The notes: generated from the letters alone by a model not told the origin. A stretch of 64,000 nt of DNA from Streptomyces sp. NBC_00490 (GCF_036013645.1 NZ_CP107869.1:248001-312000); one strand, 5' to 3'. Counted from the first letter of the stretch, positions 26,136 through 34,738 are shown. A program made the numbers and translations.

Positions 26136-26539
26136 CCCCCCGGGGGCGGCGCAGTCGGCCAGGCGATCCGCGTGCCGCGCCGCGCCCCGTCGGGAGCCCG
26201 CGCGGGCCGCACAGACGGCCTCCCCGCCACGCGGTGCGCCCACGGAACTCCTCGGACCACGGCCCGTAGCTCCGGGCTGTCCATGACCGGTCCTGTCGAG
26301 GTCCAGTCCCGTGGAGGTCCGAACCCGGCCAGCAGCCCGAGGCGTGCGGGGCCAGGGGGTGGCGGGCCCCAGGGGCGTGCGGGGCCACGGGGTCGGAGGC
26401 CCCCTGGCCCCGTGGCGGCCACGGTACGACCACGGGGTGCCCCACGGTCTGTCAGGGGCGCGGCAGTGCCCTAGTCGGCGCGAAGTTGGTGTCAGTGGCG
26501 AAGCAAGCCGCCGATCCCCAGCTACCAGAGGAGCCGATC
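26136..26539 (+). other. GC-rich intergenic region with short repeats
   Basis: I see no gene in this 400-bp stretch. GGCGTGCGGGGCCA is repeated at 26341 and 26374 and GGCCACGGGG/CCCCGTGGCC arms occur at 26384-26418, which could fold as hairpins and act as a terminator for the LAL gene. The last 50 bp hold the weak promoter of sigma factor copy d. Confidence 0.4.
26490..26516 (+). promoter_or_regulatory. Weak ECF41-type promoter for sigma factor copy d
   Basis: TGTCAGT, exactly 16 bases, GATC: five of seven and three of four positions match the local consensus with correct spacing. It lies 23 bp upstream of the preferred GTG start at 26540. Confidence 0.5.
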
Positions 26540-27271
26540 GTGGACACATCTGTGATCGCAACCCGGCAGAGTCCGCAGTCGGTGATGGTGACCATCACTG
26601 CCGCGCCCGTGGAACTCAACGACGCGGTCTTCGTGTTCAGTCGCGTCCGGCCAGGACTGCTCAAGATCGCCAACCGGATCCTCCGAGATCCCGGCGAAGC
26701 CGAGGACGTCATCCAGGAGGCGTGGCTGCGCTGGCAGGGCACGGACCGCACCGTCGTCGCGGACCCCGGTGCGCTGCTCCGCACGACGACCGTCCGGCTC
26801 GCCATCAACGTGCTGCAGTCGGCACGCAGACGCCGCGAATCCAGCGCCACCCCCTGGCTGCCGGAGTCCACGGACACCGGGATGACACCGGAGGCCCTGG
26901 CCGAACGCCAGGACTCGGTGGAGCATGCCGTCCTGCTGCTTCTGCAGACCCTGACCCCCAACCAGCGCGCGGCGTACGTGCTGCGCGAGGCGTTCGGCTA
27001 CTCGTACGACCAGATCGGCGACCTGCTCCGCCTGTCCGTGGTGAACGCACGGCAGCAGGTCTTCCGCGCGCAGGACAGACTGAACAACCGGCGGCACCGG
27101 CAGCACGTGGACGCAGCCACCCATCGGCGGCTCGTTCAGGCGATCGTCGTCGCCGCCCGCACCGGAGACCTCGACCGCCTGGAGCACGTGCTGACCGGCC
27201 AGGACGCGCCGTACTCCGGCGAGGGGACGGCCGCGTGCGACGGCGCGCCCTCCTACCGGGCCACGGCATGA
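26540..27271 (+). CDS. ECF41-related sigma factor lacking the SnoaL-like domain (copy d)
   Basis: A 243-residue ECF sigma factor of the same subtype as copies a and b: region 2 with DPGEAEDVIQEAWLRW, WLPES in the linker (WLPEP in relatives), and region 4 NQRAAYVLREAFGYSYDQI. It ends about 35 residues after region 4, so the SnoaL-like domain with its DGGGK and NPDKL motifs is missing. Work on other ECF41 factors shows that removing this domain changes activity strongly, and partial truncation can give a hyperactive factor. The GTG at 26540 is preferred because GAGGAG precedes it by 6 nt. Its stop overlaps the marR start (ATGA). Confidence 0.85.
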   Translation: MDTSVIATRQSPQSVMVTITAAPVELNDAVFVFSRVRPGLLKIANRILRDPGEAEDVIQEAWLRWQGTDRTVVADPGALLRTTTVRLAINVLQSARRRRESSATPWLPESTDTGMTPEALAERQDSVEHAVLLLLQTLTPNQRAAYVLREAFGYSYDQIGDLLRLSVVNARQQVFRAQDRLNNRRHRQHVDAATHRRLVQAIVVAARTGDLDRLEHVLTGQDAPYSGEGTAACDGAPSYRATA

Positions 27272-27789
27272 CCGGCACGTCGCACGAGGACGTGGTGGGC
27301 GAGGTGCGCACCGGCCCTGCCGACGACCGCACGCAGTCCAGCGCGACCGACCGGTGGGACGCCCTCGACCGCCTCCACCGCCGCGTCCAGGGGACGGTGG
27401 AGCGGCGGCTGCGCGAGGAGACCGGGTTCGGGTTGAGTGAAGTACAGGCCCTGCGTCACGTGGGAAGAATCTCCGCCGCGGGCGCCGGCGCCGAACTCAT
27501 GCGGCTCGGGGATGTGGCCAACGGGCTCGGCCTGAGCCAGTCCGCCACGAGCAGGTTGATGGCACGCCTGCGCCGACAGGGCCTGATCATCTCGAGCGCC
27601 GTCGACCACGACCGGCGCGGCGTGCAGGTGCTGCTGACCCCGGCGGGACACGCCGCGCTGCGCCGTACCGCATCCCGCTACGAACAGGTCGTCCGGGACG
27701 CGGTCCGCGATCTCGGCTCCCAGGAGGCGGATCCCCTCCTGTGGCATTTCCTCATCGGCCAGAGCGACGCCCGCACGGTCAACCGTTGA
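27268..27789 (+). CDS. MarR-family transcriptional regulator
   Basis: A 173-residue MarR protein with the winged helix at about residues 60-115 (LMRLGDVANGLGLSQSATSR, then DHDRRGVQVLLTPAG with the typical DxRxxxxxLT wing). Four-base ATGA overlap with sigma factor copy d shows translational coupling, so it probably modulates the same response. The 3' end overlaps the convergent hydrolase gene by 11 bp. Confidence 0.9.
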   Translation: MTGTSHEDVVGEVRTGPADDRTQSSATDRWDALDRLHRRVQGTVERRLREETGFGLSEVQALRHVGRISAAGAGAELMRLGDVANGLGLSQSATSRLMARLRRQGLIISSAVDHDRRGVQVLLTPAGHAALRRTASRYEQVVRDAVRDLGSQEADPLLWHFLIGQSDARTVNR

Positions 27790-28696
27790 GGAAGTCGCGC
27801 ACGGCCGCCGTGAACTTCTCGGGACGCTCGATGTGCCCGAGATGGCCGGTCTCCCGCAGGATCACCAGCCGGGCGTCGGGAAGGAGCTGGTGCATCATGC
27901 GGGCCCAGCGCGGCCCGCAGATGAAGTCGTCCCCGCCGACCAGGACCAGGGTCGGGACGGGGAGCCGGGGCAGTTCCCCGCGGACGTCGAACGGGGGCTC
28001 CACCCCCCAGGCCGGTGCCGCGAACATCCGCAGGGATGCGCGCCCCGCGGCGAACTCCTCCTCGCGGCCCCAGTAGTCATGGAAGTAGGCCGGCGAGATG
28101 GTGCGCAGCACCCTCGTCGCGCCCTCGTCGTCGGACCGGTCGAGTCGCGTGGTGAGACCCGCAACGTAGGTGGTCACTTCCGGCCGCTCGTCGGCGTGCC
28201 GCTGGACGAAGCTCTGCATGTTGGCGACGGCGGCCGCCCAGAACTCCTCTCCCGTCACCGGTGAGGTGTCGTACAACGCCAGGTGTTCGGGGTGGTCGAG
28301 GGCGTAGCGCTGCGCGACGAAGCCGCCGTGGGAGTGGCCCAGTAGGGCCACCTCGGCGAGGCCCAGGTGCTCGATCACCGCGTGCAGGAAGTGGGTGTAG
28401 GTGGCGAGGGTGTAGTCGCGTGGGTCGGCCAGCCGGCCGGACTCGCCCGTGCCGACCGGCTCGAGGTAGACGACGGTCATGCTGCGCTCCAGCTCGGGCA
28501 TGCGCAGGTACTCCCAGCCGATGCCCGGCCCTCCGGAGTGGGCGACGCACACCGGGCCGGTTCCGGCGACGTGGTAGCGCTGGTCGACGGCGGCCGTGCC
28601 GTGCTGGACGACGAGGGTGTGGGTGCCCGGGGAGAGGGGGGCTCGGGGATCGACAGCTGGGCTGGGTAGGGGCCTCGGGCCCTGTGCGGCGTTCAC
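27779..28696 (-). CDS. Proline iminopeptidase-like alpha/beta hydrolase
   Basis: A 305-residue hydrolase with the HSGGPGIG segment typical of proline iminopeptidases, the nucleophile elbow GHSHGG and a C-terminal His in ETGHLGHIERPE. The cap is of the S33 peptidase type. It starts with GTG at 28696 and I see no good ribosome-binding site, so the start is uncertain. No ECF41-type promoter matches on this strand. A peptidase or an ester/lactone hydrolase are both possible. Confidence 0.85.
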   Translation of the reverse strand: MNAAQGPRPLPSPAVDPRAPLSPGTHTLVVQHGTAAVDQRYHVAGTGPVCVAHSGGPGIGWEYLRMPELERSMTVVYLEPVGTGESGRLADPRDYTLATYTHFLHAVIEHLGLAEVALLGHSHGGFVAQRYALDHPEHLALYDTSPVTGEEFWAAAVANMQSFVQRHADERPEVTTYVAGLTTRLDRSDDEGATRVLRTISPAYFHDYWGREEEFAAGRASLRMFAAPAWGVEPPFDVRGELPRLPVPTLVLVGGDDFICGPRWARMMHQLLPDARLVILRETGHLGHIERPEKFTAAVRDFLNG

Positions 28697-28788
28697 AACT
28701 CACAGATGGTGCGGCGACCCGGAGCCCCGCTCAAGACATTGTGTCTGTTGTCACACTGTATTTCACACCGTTGCACTCCGCCCTGGAA

Positions 28789-28815
28789 TGTCACAGGAAC
28801 TCCCTTCGGACGGTC
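28789..28815 (+). promoter_or_regulatory. ECF41-type promoter for the WhiB-like gene
   Basis: TGTCACA, 16 bases, GGTC, 42 bp upstream of the ATG at 28858. Confidence 0.88.
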
Positions 28816-28857
28816 AGATACATGAGAGGCATCGGCGACGAGTAGGGAGACGCTGCC

Positions 28858-29124
28858 ATGAGTTGGCGCGAGAGAGCGGCCTGCCAGGATGTAGACCCCG
28901 ACCTGTTCTTCCCCATCGGCACCGCGGGTCTGACGCTGGTCCAGATCGACGAGGCGAAGGCCGTGTGCGCCCGGTGCCCCGTGCGGGAGCGGTGTCTGCA
29001 GTGGGCTCTGGACGCCGGTCAGGTCGAGGGCATCTGGGGCGGCACGACGGAGAGCGAGCGCCGCGCGACGCGACGACGCTCGGCGCGTAAGGACGTCGAG
29101 CGCATCAGCGCGAAGGCGTCCTGA
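28858..29124 (+). CDS. WhiB-like iron-sulphur regulator
   Basis: An 88-residue Wbl protein. Four cluster-binding cysteines are at 9, 37, 40 and 46 (CxxC and C-x5-C spacing) followed by the GIWGG turn at 59-63 and a basic tail (RRATRRRSARK) for DNA or sigma contact. Wbl proteins sense redox or nitric oxide through a 4Fe-4S cluster and act with sigma factors. It is placed between ECF41-type promoters and directly ahead of the orphan qcrB, which suggests a redox link. Confidence 0.93.
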   Translation: MSWRERAACQDVDPDLFFPIGTAGLTLVQIDEAKAVCARCPVRERCLQWALDAGQVEGIWGGTTESERRATRRRSARKDVERISAKAS

Positions 29125-29160
29125 CCCGGACAACACCGGCATGATCCTGCCTTACGGTCA

Positions 29161-29187
29161 TGTCACACCTTCACCACTTTCTCGGTC
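29161..29187 (+). promoter_or_regulatory. ECF41-type promoter for the cytochrome b gene
   Basis: TGTCACA, 16 bases, GGTC, 111 bp upstream of the ATG at 29299. Confidence 0.88.
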
Positions 29188-29298
29188 CCTTCTGATGAGG
29201 GCACGAAACCCGGTGCGGCAGCTCGTCTCCATGCACCGTTTCGTTGCACAGACCCGGCCGCAAGGCGCTCTTGGTGATGTGTTGATGGTGGTAATGGC

Positions 29299-30930
29299 AT
29301 GAGCGACGCAATCGAACCGGTCACTACGACGGGCAGCCCCAGCGGTGGCAAAATCGCCGACTGGGCGAGAACGCGGATGGGCATCGGGCCCACCACAACG
29401 ACCGGCACTCGCAGGGCCCGTCCGGAGCACTGGTCGTTCCTGCTGGGCGAGATCTGTCTCTACAGCTTCTTCGTCCTGCTCGTCACCGGTGTGTATCTGA
29501 CGTTCTACTTCCACCCGTCGTCGAACGAGGTCGTCTACGACGGCAGTTACGCTCCACTGCGCGGCCAGATCGTGTCCGAGGCGTTCGACTCGACGATGCA
29601 CATCTCCTTCGACGTACGTGGCGGCCTGCTCATCCGCCAGGCCCACCACTGGGCGGCACTGATCTTCGTCGCCTCCCTGCTGGCCCACCTGATGCGCGTG
29701 TTCTTCACCGGCGCCTTCCGCAAGCCTCGCGAGCTGACCTGGGTGGCCGGTTTCGCCCTGCTCATCCTCGGCATGCTCGGTGGCCTGACCGGCTACGACC
29801 TCCCCGGCGACCTCCTGTCGGGAACCGGGCTCGCCGTGGTGAACGGGACACTTCTGTCGGTACCGATCGTCGGTACCGACCTGTCGATGTTCCTGTTCGG
29901 CGGCGAGTTCCCCGGGCACGACCTGGTGCCCCGCTTCCACGTGATCCACGTCCTGGTCATTCCGGCGCTGATGCTGGCGCTCGTCGCCTTCCACGCCTTC
30001 CTCGGGCACCGACACCGACACACCCAGTACCCGGGGCCAGGCCGTACGGAGCACAACGTGGCCGGCCTGCCGATGCAGGTGTACGTGGTCAAGGCGGCCG
30101 GCTATTTCGGCATGGTCGCCGGGGCCATCTTCACCATCGCCGCGATCGCCCAGATCAACCCCGTCTGGGAGTTCGGCCCCTATCGCGCCGATCAGGTCTC
30201 CGCCGGATCCCAGCCCGACTGGTACATGGGCATCGCAGACGGGCTGCTGCGTGTCATGCCCGGGTGGGAGGTGAACTTCTGGGGCCACACCCTGGCCCTG
30301 GACAATCTGATCCCTCTCCTCGCCGGCTTCGGCTTCCTCCTCGTCATGGGCGCCTACCCGTTCATCGAGGCCTGGGTCACCGACGACGACCACGAACACC
30401 ACCTGCTGGAACGGCCACGCAACCGGCCCGTGCGCACGGCGTTCGGCGTGGCATGGCTCGGCGTCTACCTGGTGGCACTGCTCGGAGCCGCGAACGACAT
30501 CATCGCCGTGACCTTCCACCTGTCGGTCAACACGGTCACCTGGACGGTGCGCATCGCCCTGTTCGTCGTACCGGTCGTCCTCTTCCGCGTGACCAAGCGC
30601 ATCGCCCTGGGTCTGCAACGCCGCGATCGCGACAAGGTCCTGCACGGCCGCGAAACAGGTGTCATCACGCGCCTGCCGCACGGCGAGTACGCAGAGGTGC
30701 ACCAGCCCCTCGACCCTTACCAGCTCCATGCCCTCACGGCGCACGAGCAGTACCGGCCCCTCGACCCGGGACGACGCGACGCAGACGGCCACGCGAGCGG
30801 CAAGGCGCGACGGCTGCGCGCGCGACTCAGCCGCGGCTTCTACGGCGAGGGGACACAGATCCTCAAGCCCACCGTCCAGGAGTACCGGAAGATCACCGGC
30901 AAACATCACTCCACCAGCAAAAAGGACTAA
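29299..30930 (+). CDS. qcrB: Cytochrome bc1 complex cytochrome b subunit, orphan copy
   Basis: A 543-residue actinobacterial-type QcrB with eight or nine membrane spans. The haem-ligand histidines are visible in RQAHHWAALIFVASLLAH and in HVIHVLVIPALML...FHAFLGHRH. The C-terminal cytosolic tail (from ~430) is the extended type of actinobacteria. In the normal respiratory chain it sits in a qcrCAB cluster and takes electrons from menaquinol; here neither qcrA nor qcrC is present, so this is a second, stand-alone copy driven by an ECF41-type promoter. It may replace the housekeeping subunit under stress (inference). Confidence 0.93.
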   Translation: MSDAIEPVTTTGSPSGGKIADWARTRMGIGPTTTTGTRRARPEHWSFLLGEICLYSFFVLLVTGVYLTFYFHPSSNEVVYDGSYAPLRGQIVSEAFDSTMHISFDVRGGLLIRQAHHWAALIFVASLLAHLMRVFFTGAFRKPRELTWVAGFALLILGMLGGLTGYDLPGDLLSGTGLAVVNGTLLSVPIVGTDLSMFLFGGEFPGHDLVPRFHVIHVLVIPALMLALVAFHAFLGHRHRHTQYPGPGRTEHNVAGLPMQVYVVKAAGYFGMVAGAIFTIAAIAQINPVWEFGPYRADQVSAGSQPDWYMGIADGLLRVMPGWEVNFWGHTLALDNLIPLLAGFGFLLVMGAYPFIEAWVTDDDHEHHLLERPRNRPVRTAFGVAWLGVYLVALLGAANDIIAVTFHLSVNTVTWTVRIALFVVPVVLFRVTKRIALGLQRRDRDKVLHGRETGVITRLPHGEYAEVHQPLDPYQLHALTAHEQYRPLDPGRRDADGHASGKARRLRARLSRGFYGEGTQILKPTVQEYRKITGKHHSTSKKD

Positions 30931-30940
30931 AGAAACAAAG

Positions 30941-30967
30941 TGTCACACCTGCGATACGCACACGGTC
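30941..30967 (+). promoter_or_regulatory. ECF41-type promoter for the exported hydrolase
   Basis: TGTCACA, 16 bases, GGTC, starting 11 bp after the qcrB stop and 40 bp upstream of the ATG at 31008. Confidence 0.88.
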
Positions 30968-31007
30968 CTTGAAGGTGACAGCACACCGTTTCCCGAAAGG
31001 GCCTCCC

Positions 31008-31856
31008 ATGAACCGCAGTTCCACCTACCAGCGGGTCCGCACCCCGCTCTCCCTCCTGGCCACCGCCTCCGTCGCCACCGCCCTCATCGCCACGGCAGTC
31101 GCCCCCGCCCACGCGGACAGAACCACGTCCGCACCGGACAGCGAGACGAAGCCCACGGTGGTACTCGTGCACGGCGCGTTCGCCGATTCCACCAGCTGGA
31201 ACGGCGTCATCAAGAGGCTGCGGCACGAGGGCTACCCCGTCGTCGCCGCGGCCAACCCGCTGCGCGGGCTGGACAACGACGCCTCCTACCTCAAGGAGGT
31301 CCTGGCCGGCATCGACGGCCCGGTGGTCCTGGCCGGACACTCCTACGGCGGATCGGTGATCAGCGACGCCGCCCACGACGCCGCCAACGTCAAGGCTCTG
31401 GTGTTCGTCGCCGCCTTCCTCCCCGAAAACGGGGAGAGCGCCGTCGAGTTGTCGGGCAAGTTCCCCGGCAGCACCCTCGGCGACGCTCTGCGCTCCGTGC
31501 CAGTCACCCTGCCGGACGGCTCCCGCGACGCCGACCTGACGATCGAACCGAGCAAGTTCCACCAGCAGTTCGCCGCTGACGTCCCCCGCAACACCACGGA
31601 CCTCATGGCCGTCACACAGCGCCCGATCACCAATGCCGCGCTGGCGGACGACGCCTCCGAGCCCGGTTGGAAGGACATCCCGTCCTGGGCCGTGGTCGCC
31701 ACCCAGGACCGCAACATCCCGGCGCAGACCCAGATCTTCATGGCACAGCGCGCACACGCCCACATCACGCGTGTACGGGCCTCGCACGCCGTGAGTGTCT
31801 CCCACCCCGCCGACGTCGCCGGGGTGATCGAGGCAGCCGCTCGGACCGTGCGCTGA
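31008..31856 (+). CDS. Exported alpha/beta hydrolase
   Basis: A 282-residue hydrolase with a Sec signal peptide (hydrophobic core LLATASVATALIATAVA, cleavage likely after AHA near residue 36). The mature part contains VHGAFADSTSW, the nucleophile in GHSYGG and a His in ASHAVSVSHPAD. It is the secreted paralogue of the cytosolic hydrolase at 14650-15369. Both are in ECF41-type transcription units, so the pair would act inside and outside the cell on a similar ester substrate. Confidence 0.9.
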   Translation: MNRSSTYQRVRTPLSLLATASVATALIATAVAPAHADRTTSAPDSETKPTVVLVHGAFADSTSWNGVIKRLRHEGYPVVAAANPLRGLDNDASYLKEVLAGIDGPVVLAGHSYGGSVISDAAHDAANVKALVFVAAFLPENGESAVELSGKFPGSTLGDALRSVPVTLPDGSRDADLTIEPSKFHQQFAADVPRNTTDLMAVTQRPITNAALADDASEPGWKDIPSWAVVATQDRNIPAQTQIFMAQRAHAHITRVRASHAVSVSHPADVAGVIEAAARTVR

Positions 31857-31870
31857 CCCAGCACTGCCGC

Positions 31871-31907
31871 GGGTAAGGGGGCGCAAGCACGCTCCGCCCC
31901 CTTACCC
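31871..31907 (+). terminator. Hairpin after the exported hydrolase
   Basis: 13-bp perfect stem GGGTAAGGGGGCG with CGCCCCCTTACCC (31871-31883 and 31895-31907). Confidence 0.7.
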
Positions 31908-31974
31908 TCCTCGCACACATGGTGGCCCCCTGGAATTCGCCGTCGGTCCACGGGGCCACCATGTGTGCGAGGAG
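31907..31974. terminator. Long-arm inverted repeat between convergent genes
   Basis: Perfect 23-bp arms at 31907-31929 and 31952-31974 around a 22-base loop. It abuts both the hairpin at 31871-31907 and the stop codon of the ferritin-like gene. Probably a two-way terminator. Confidence 0.75.
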
Positions 31975-33036
31975 TCAGCCGCGGTCTTCCGGAGCGACGT
32001 AGTCGAAGGTCGGGCCCGCGGTCAGGCCCTCGCCGTCGGACATCGACATCAGGCTCTGTGCCTGCCCCTTGAGCGCGTACATCGTGCCCACCGACACCCC
32101 GAGCATCGCAGGATTGCCGTTGAACGCCTGCTCCAGGAGCTGCAGCAGCTTGCCGTACGCGATGTTGAACGCCTCCTGCGCCGTGCGGATCGCGCTGCCT
32201 TCCGGATGGTCCTGCAGCCGCGGGTTGGGCCGCATCGGGCGCACCCCGGCGCGGTCGACGGTGATCGTCTCGCCGGTGGGGCCTGTCTCCGGTGTGTCCC
32301 CCGGCTGGTAGCGCCGGCCCTGTGCGAGCTCCTGGAAGCGGTAGTAGTGCGAGACCGCCTTGGTCTGCGGGTGGAACATGTCCATGTCCCCGTCCCACAC
32401 GTCGAAGCGTGCCGCGCCCTCGCCCTGCTCCACGATCTCCTCCAGGGCGGAGAGCGCCGAGGCGAGATCGGTGACCGGGCTCAGCCGCCCGCCGGTGTGC
32501 CCGAAGGGTCCTGCGGCCACCTGGCGGGCGGGATCACCGGTGAAGACCTTTTCCTCGCCGAGCTCGGCGCACAGGTGTCGCAGGCCCTTCTCGATCGCGT
32601 CGTAGAACTGACCGATCGTCATGTAGGCGTCGCCCTCGGCCGGGTCGCCCGGGTGGGCGGGTTGTTCGAGGCGGAGGAACATGGTGAGCGCCTCCTGCCC
32701 GAACGGCAGCAGGGACAGCTGCAGGGAGGGGTCGGCGTGCGGCATGGGCCGCGGATGCGGCGACAGTATCCGCGGGGTGTCGACGCGAGGTTGCCCGCCC
32801 ACCGCGTTCAGGAGGTTCGCCACCAGAGCGAGGTGGATCATCTCCTCGACGAACACACTGCTGACCACTTCGACGGCGTGGGCGTTCCGCTCGGGGTCGA
32901 GGGAGTAGAGGGCTGTGAGGTAGGGCGGCAGCGTGGCGTGCTCCAGCTCGATGGCCCACTGCAGGTGCTCGCGCAGGTCCTCCATCGTCGTGATCGAGCG
33001 GAACCGGGCCTGGCCGGTGGGGTCTTGAGGATTCAT
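31975..33036 (-). CDS. Ferritin-like (VioB/iminophenylpyruvate dimer synthase-type) protein
   Basis: A 353-residue protein with a ferritin-like helical N-terminal domain. The metal-binding pattern is visible as LQWAIELEHATLPPYLTALYSL and, about 30 residues later, VEEMIHLALVANLLNAVGG (Glu, His and ExxH). This is the domain of VioB/StaD-type enzymes and many uncharacterised actinobacterial proteins. The C-terminal half (AFNIAYGKLLQLLEQAFNGN) contains a further helical pair. GGTGAG precedes the ATG. A 120-bp gap without ECF41-type site separates it from yceI, so both are probably one operon. Confidence 0.82.
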   Translation of the reverse strand: MNPQDPTGQARFRSITTMEDLREHLQWAIELEHATLPPYLTALYSLDPERNAHAVEVVSSVFVEEMIHLALVANLLNAVGGQPRVDTPRILSPHPRPMPHADPSLQLSLLPFGQEALTMFLRLEQPAHPGDPAEGDAYMTIGQFYDAIEKGLRHLCAELGEEKVFTGDPARQVAAGPFGHTGGRLSPVTDLASALSALEEIVEQGEGAARFDVWDGDMDMFHPQTKAVSHYYRFQELAQGRRYQPGDTPETGPTGETITVDRAGVRPMRPNPRLQDHPEGSAIRTAQEAFNIAYGKLLQLLEQAFNGNPAMLGVSVGTMYALKGQAQSLMSMSDGEGLTAGPTFDYVAPEDRG

Positions 33037-33156
33037 GGGGGTCTCACCTGGGTTTCGTGCGTACGGTTCGGCCGCAGCTGCGGACCGACCTGTGGTCACC
33101 GGCATCGCTGCCGGCGGGGACCGTGCGGGGCGGTCGGTGTTGTGGCGCGGGGCCTG

Positions 33157-33729
33157 TCATGCGGCTTCCGCGCGGGAGAGGCGGACGGCGGAGATGTCGA
33201 AGCTGAGCCTGACCTTGTCGCTGATGAGGACGCCGCCGGTCTCGACGGGCGTGCTCCCGCCGAGTCCCCAGTCGGAGCGGCGCACCAGGGCGGTGCCGGA
33301 GAAGCCGACACGGTGGTCTCCGCTCTCGTCCTGCGTGGCCCCCTCGAAGGCGAGGTGGATGTGGAGAGGGAGTTCGACGTCCTTGATCCTGAGGTGGCCC
33401 GTCAGGCGGAACTGACCGTCTCCGCGGTCAGCAAGGCCCGCGGAGCGAAAGAGCATCAGCGGATAGGTGGCGGCGTCGAAGAAGTCCGGGCCCGTGAGAT
33501 GGGTGTCCCGGTCAGGGCTGCTCGTGTCGATGCTGCCGGTCTGGACGCTCAAGTAGGCCTCGGAGCGGCTGGGTTGATACCCGTCCAGCTTGACCAGCCC
33601 CTCGAACGCGCCGAACCGTCCGTGCACGTTCGCGATCATGGCGTGCCGGACGGAGAAGCCGATGGTGCTGCGTACCGGGTCGATGGTGTAGACACCCGTC
33701 AGCGCTGTGTACGGGACGACGGTCGACAT
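33157..33729 (-). CDS. YceI-family lipocalin-like protein
   Basis: A 190-residue YceI protein: an eight-stranded beta barrel that binds isoprenoid-like lipids. Diagnostic segments are YTIDPVRSTIGFSVRHAMIANVHGRF near the N-terminus (split here as two strands) and FRLTGHLRIKDVELPL. There is no signal peptide, so it is cytosolic, as in many actinobacterial members. It may bind a quinone or polyprenoid, which fits the respiratory and redox genes around it (inference). ECF41-type promoter with TGTC as -10 upstream. Confidence 0.9.
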   Translation of the reverse strand: MSTVVPYTALTGVYTIDPVRSTIGFSVRHAMIANVHGRFGAFEGLVKLDGYQPSRSEAYLSVQTGSIDTSSPDRDTHLTGPDFFDAATYPLMLFRSAGLADRGDGQFRLTGHLRIKDVELPLHIHLAFEGATQDESGDHRVGFSGTALVRRSDWGLGGSTPVETGGVLISDKVRLSFDISAVRLSRAEAA

Positions 33730-33848
33730 ATGTGGGTCCTTGCGGTCGCTGGTCACGACGATCAGTCGTTTCGAGCCGTCGCCGTGTGCCTGCCGATGGT
33801 GGAGCGGACCGCGGCCGAGGAGGCCCGGGCGGGGTCCGCAGAAGGACA

Positions 33849-33875
33849 GACAGGTGAGGGCCCGCGCGTGTGACA
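33849..33875 (-). promoter_or_regulatory. ECF41-type promoter for yceI (TGTC variant)
   Basis: Minus-strand TGTCACA, 16 bases, TGTC. The -10 differs from the local GGTC in its first base only; 119 bp from the ATG. Confidence 0.75.
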
Positions 33876-33907
33876 CCGGGACCGCCGCCGGGACGGCGTT
33901 CTGCATG

Positions 33908-34702
33908 TCACAGCGTGTCGGCGCGTGAACGCGCCGTCACGCGCGTCGTAACGGTCAGCACCGCGGGATCGCCCGTGTCGGGTAGCGGGGTGAAGCCGTG
34001 CTCGGCCAGCTCCACGACGATGTCGTCCCGGGAGGCCGGCCACATCCAGAAGGTCTCGGTGTGCTCGCGCAGGACACCGGTCACGTCCCGCACCCAGTAG
34101 TCGAAACGTGTCCGGATGCGGCCCGCGTCGGCGGACAGCACCATGTGCCCGCCGTACTCGTGCCGGCCGAGTGTCTGAGCGGGCAGCGGGTGGACGGTGC
34201 GCACCCGCGGAGGGCGTGCGGGGGGAAGCTGCAGCAGGAAGACGCCGCCGGGACAGAGCGCTTCGGCGACGGCGGGGTAAAGGCGGCGGCGCGAGGACGG
34301 ATCCAGGCACGCGAGGGTGTTGTGGCAGACGGCGACGTCCGCGACACCGCGCAGACCGGTCTCAGGGAGGGTGCAGGGGTGGACGGTGACCCGTCCGCGC
34401 ACGTCGGCGGGCAAGGACGCGATCCGGGTCATCAGGGCGGCGCGCATGGACCGCGCGGGCTCGACGGCATGCACGCCGACGTCGGACCCGGCGAGGCCCA
34501 GCAGGGTGACACGGCCGGTGCCCGCGCCGATGTCCAGCACACCGACCCGCGCGTTGCCGACCGCTTCTCCGTACAGTTCCCGCACGTGCGCGGCATCGGC
34601 CTCGCCTTGCAGCACGTCGTAGAACTCGGCACTGACGGCGTAGGCCTCTGCGGAGGGCGCGCTCGCCGGACGGGCGGGCGAACGGGACGAAAGCGAGTAC
34701 AT
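33908..34702 (-). CDS. SAM-dependent methyltransferase, class I
   Basis: A 264-residue methyltransferase. Motif I is VLDIGAGTGRVTL (about residues 54-66), the acidic residue ending strand 2 is in VHAVEPARSM, and motif IV is DVAVCHNTLACL. The substrate is unknown. Its ATG is only 9 bp downstream of the -10 box, so the mRNA is probably leaderless, which is common in Streptomyces. Confidence 0.88.
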   Translation of the reverse strand: MYSLSSRSPARPASAPSAEAYAVSAEFYDVLQGEADAAHVRELYGEAVGNARVGVLDIGAGTGRVTLLGLAGSDVGVHAVEPARSMRAALMTRIASLPADVRGRVTVHPCTLPETGLRGVADVAVCHNTLACLDPSSRRRLYPAVAEALCPGGVFLLQLPPARPPRVRTVHPLPAQTLGRHEYGGHMVLSADAGRIRTRFDYWVRDVTGVLREHTETFWMWPASRDDIVVELAEHGFTPLPDTGDPAVLTVTTRVTARSRADTL

Positions 34703-34711
34703 GACCCACTT

Positions 34712-34738
34712 GACAGGTCCGCCGCCTCATCTGTGACG
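34712..34738 (-). promoter_or_regulatory. ECF41-type promoter for the methyltransferase (TGTC variant)
   Basis: Minus-strand CGTCACA, 16 bases, TGTC. The -10 edge is 9 bp from the start codon. Confidence 0.75.

Noticed and set aside
28750..28756. TGTCACA 40 bp ahead of the WhiB promoter
   Set aside because: No GGTC at spacing 16; the correct site is the one at 28789.
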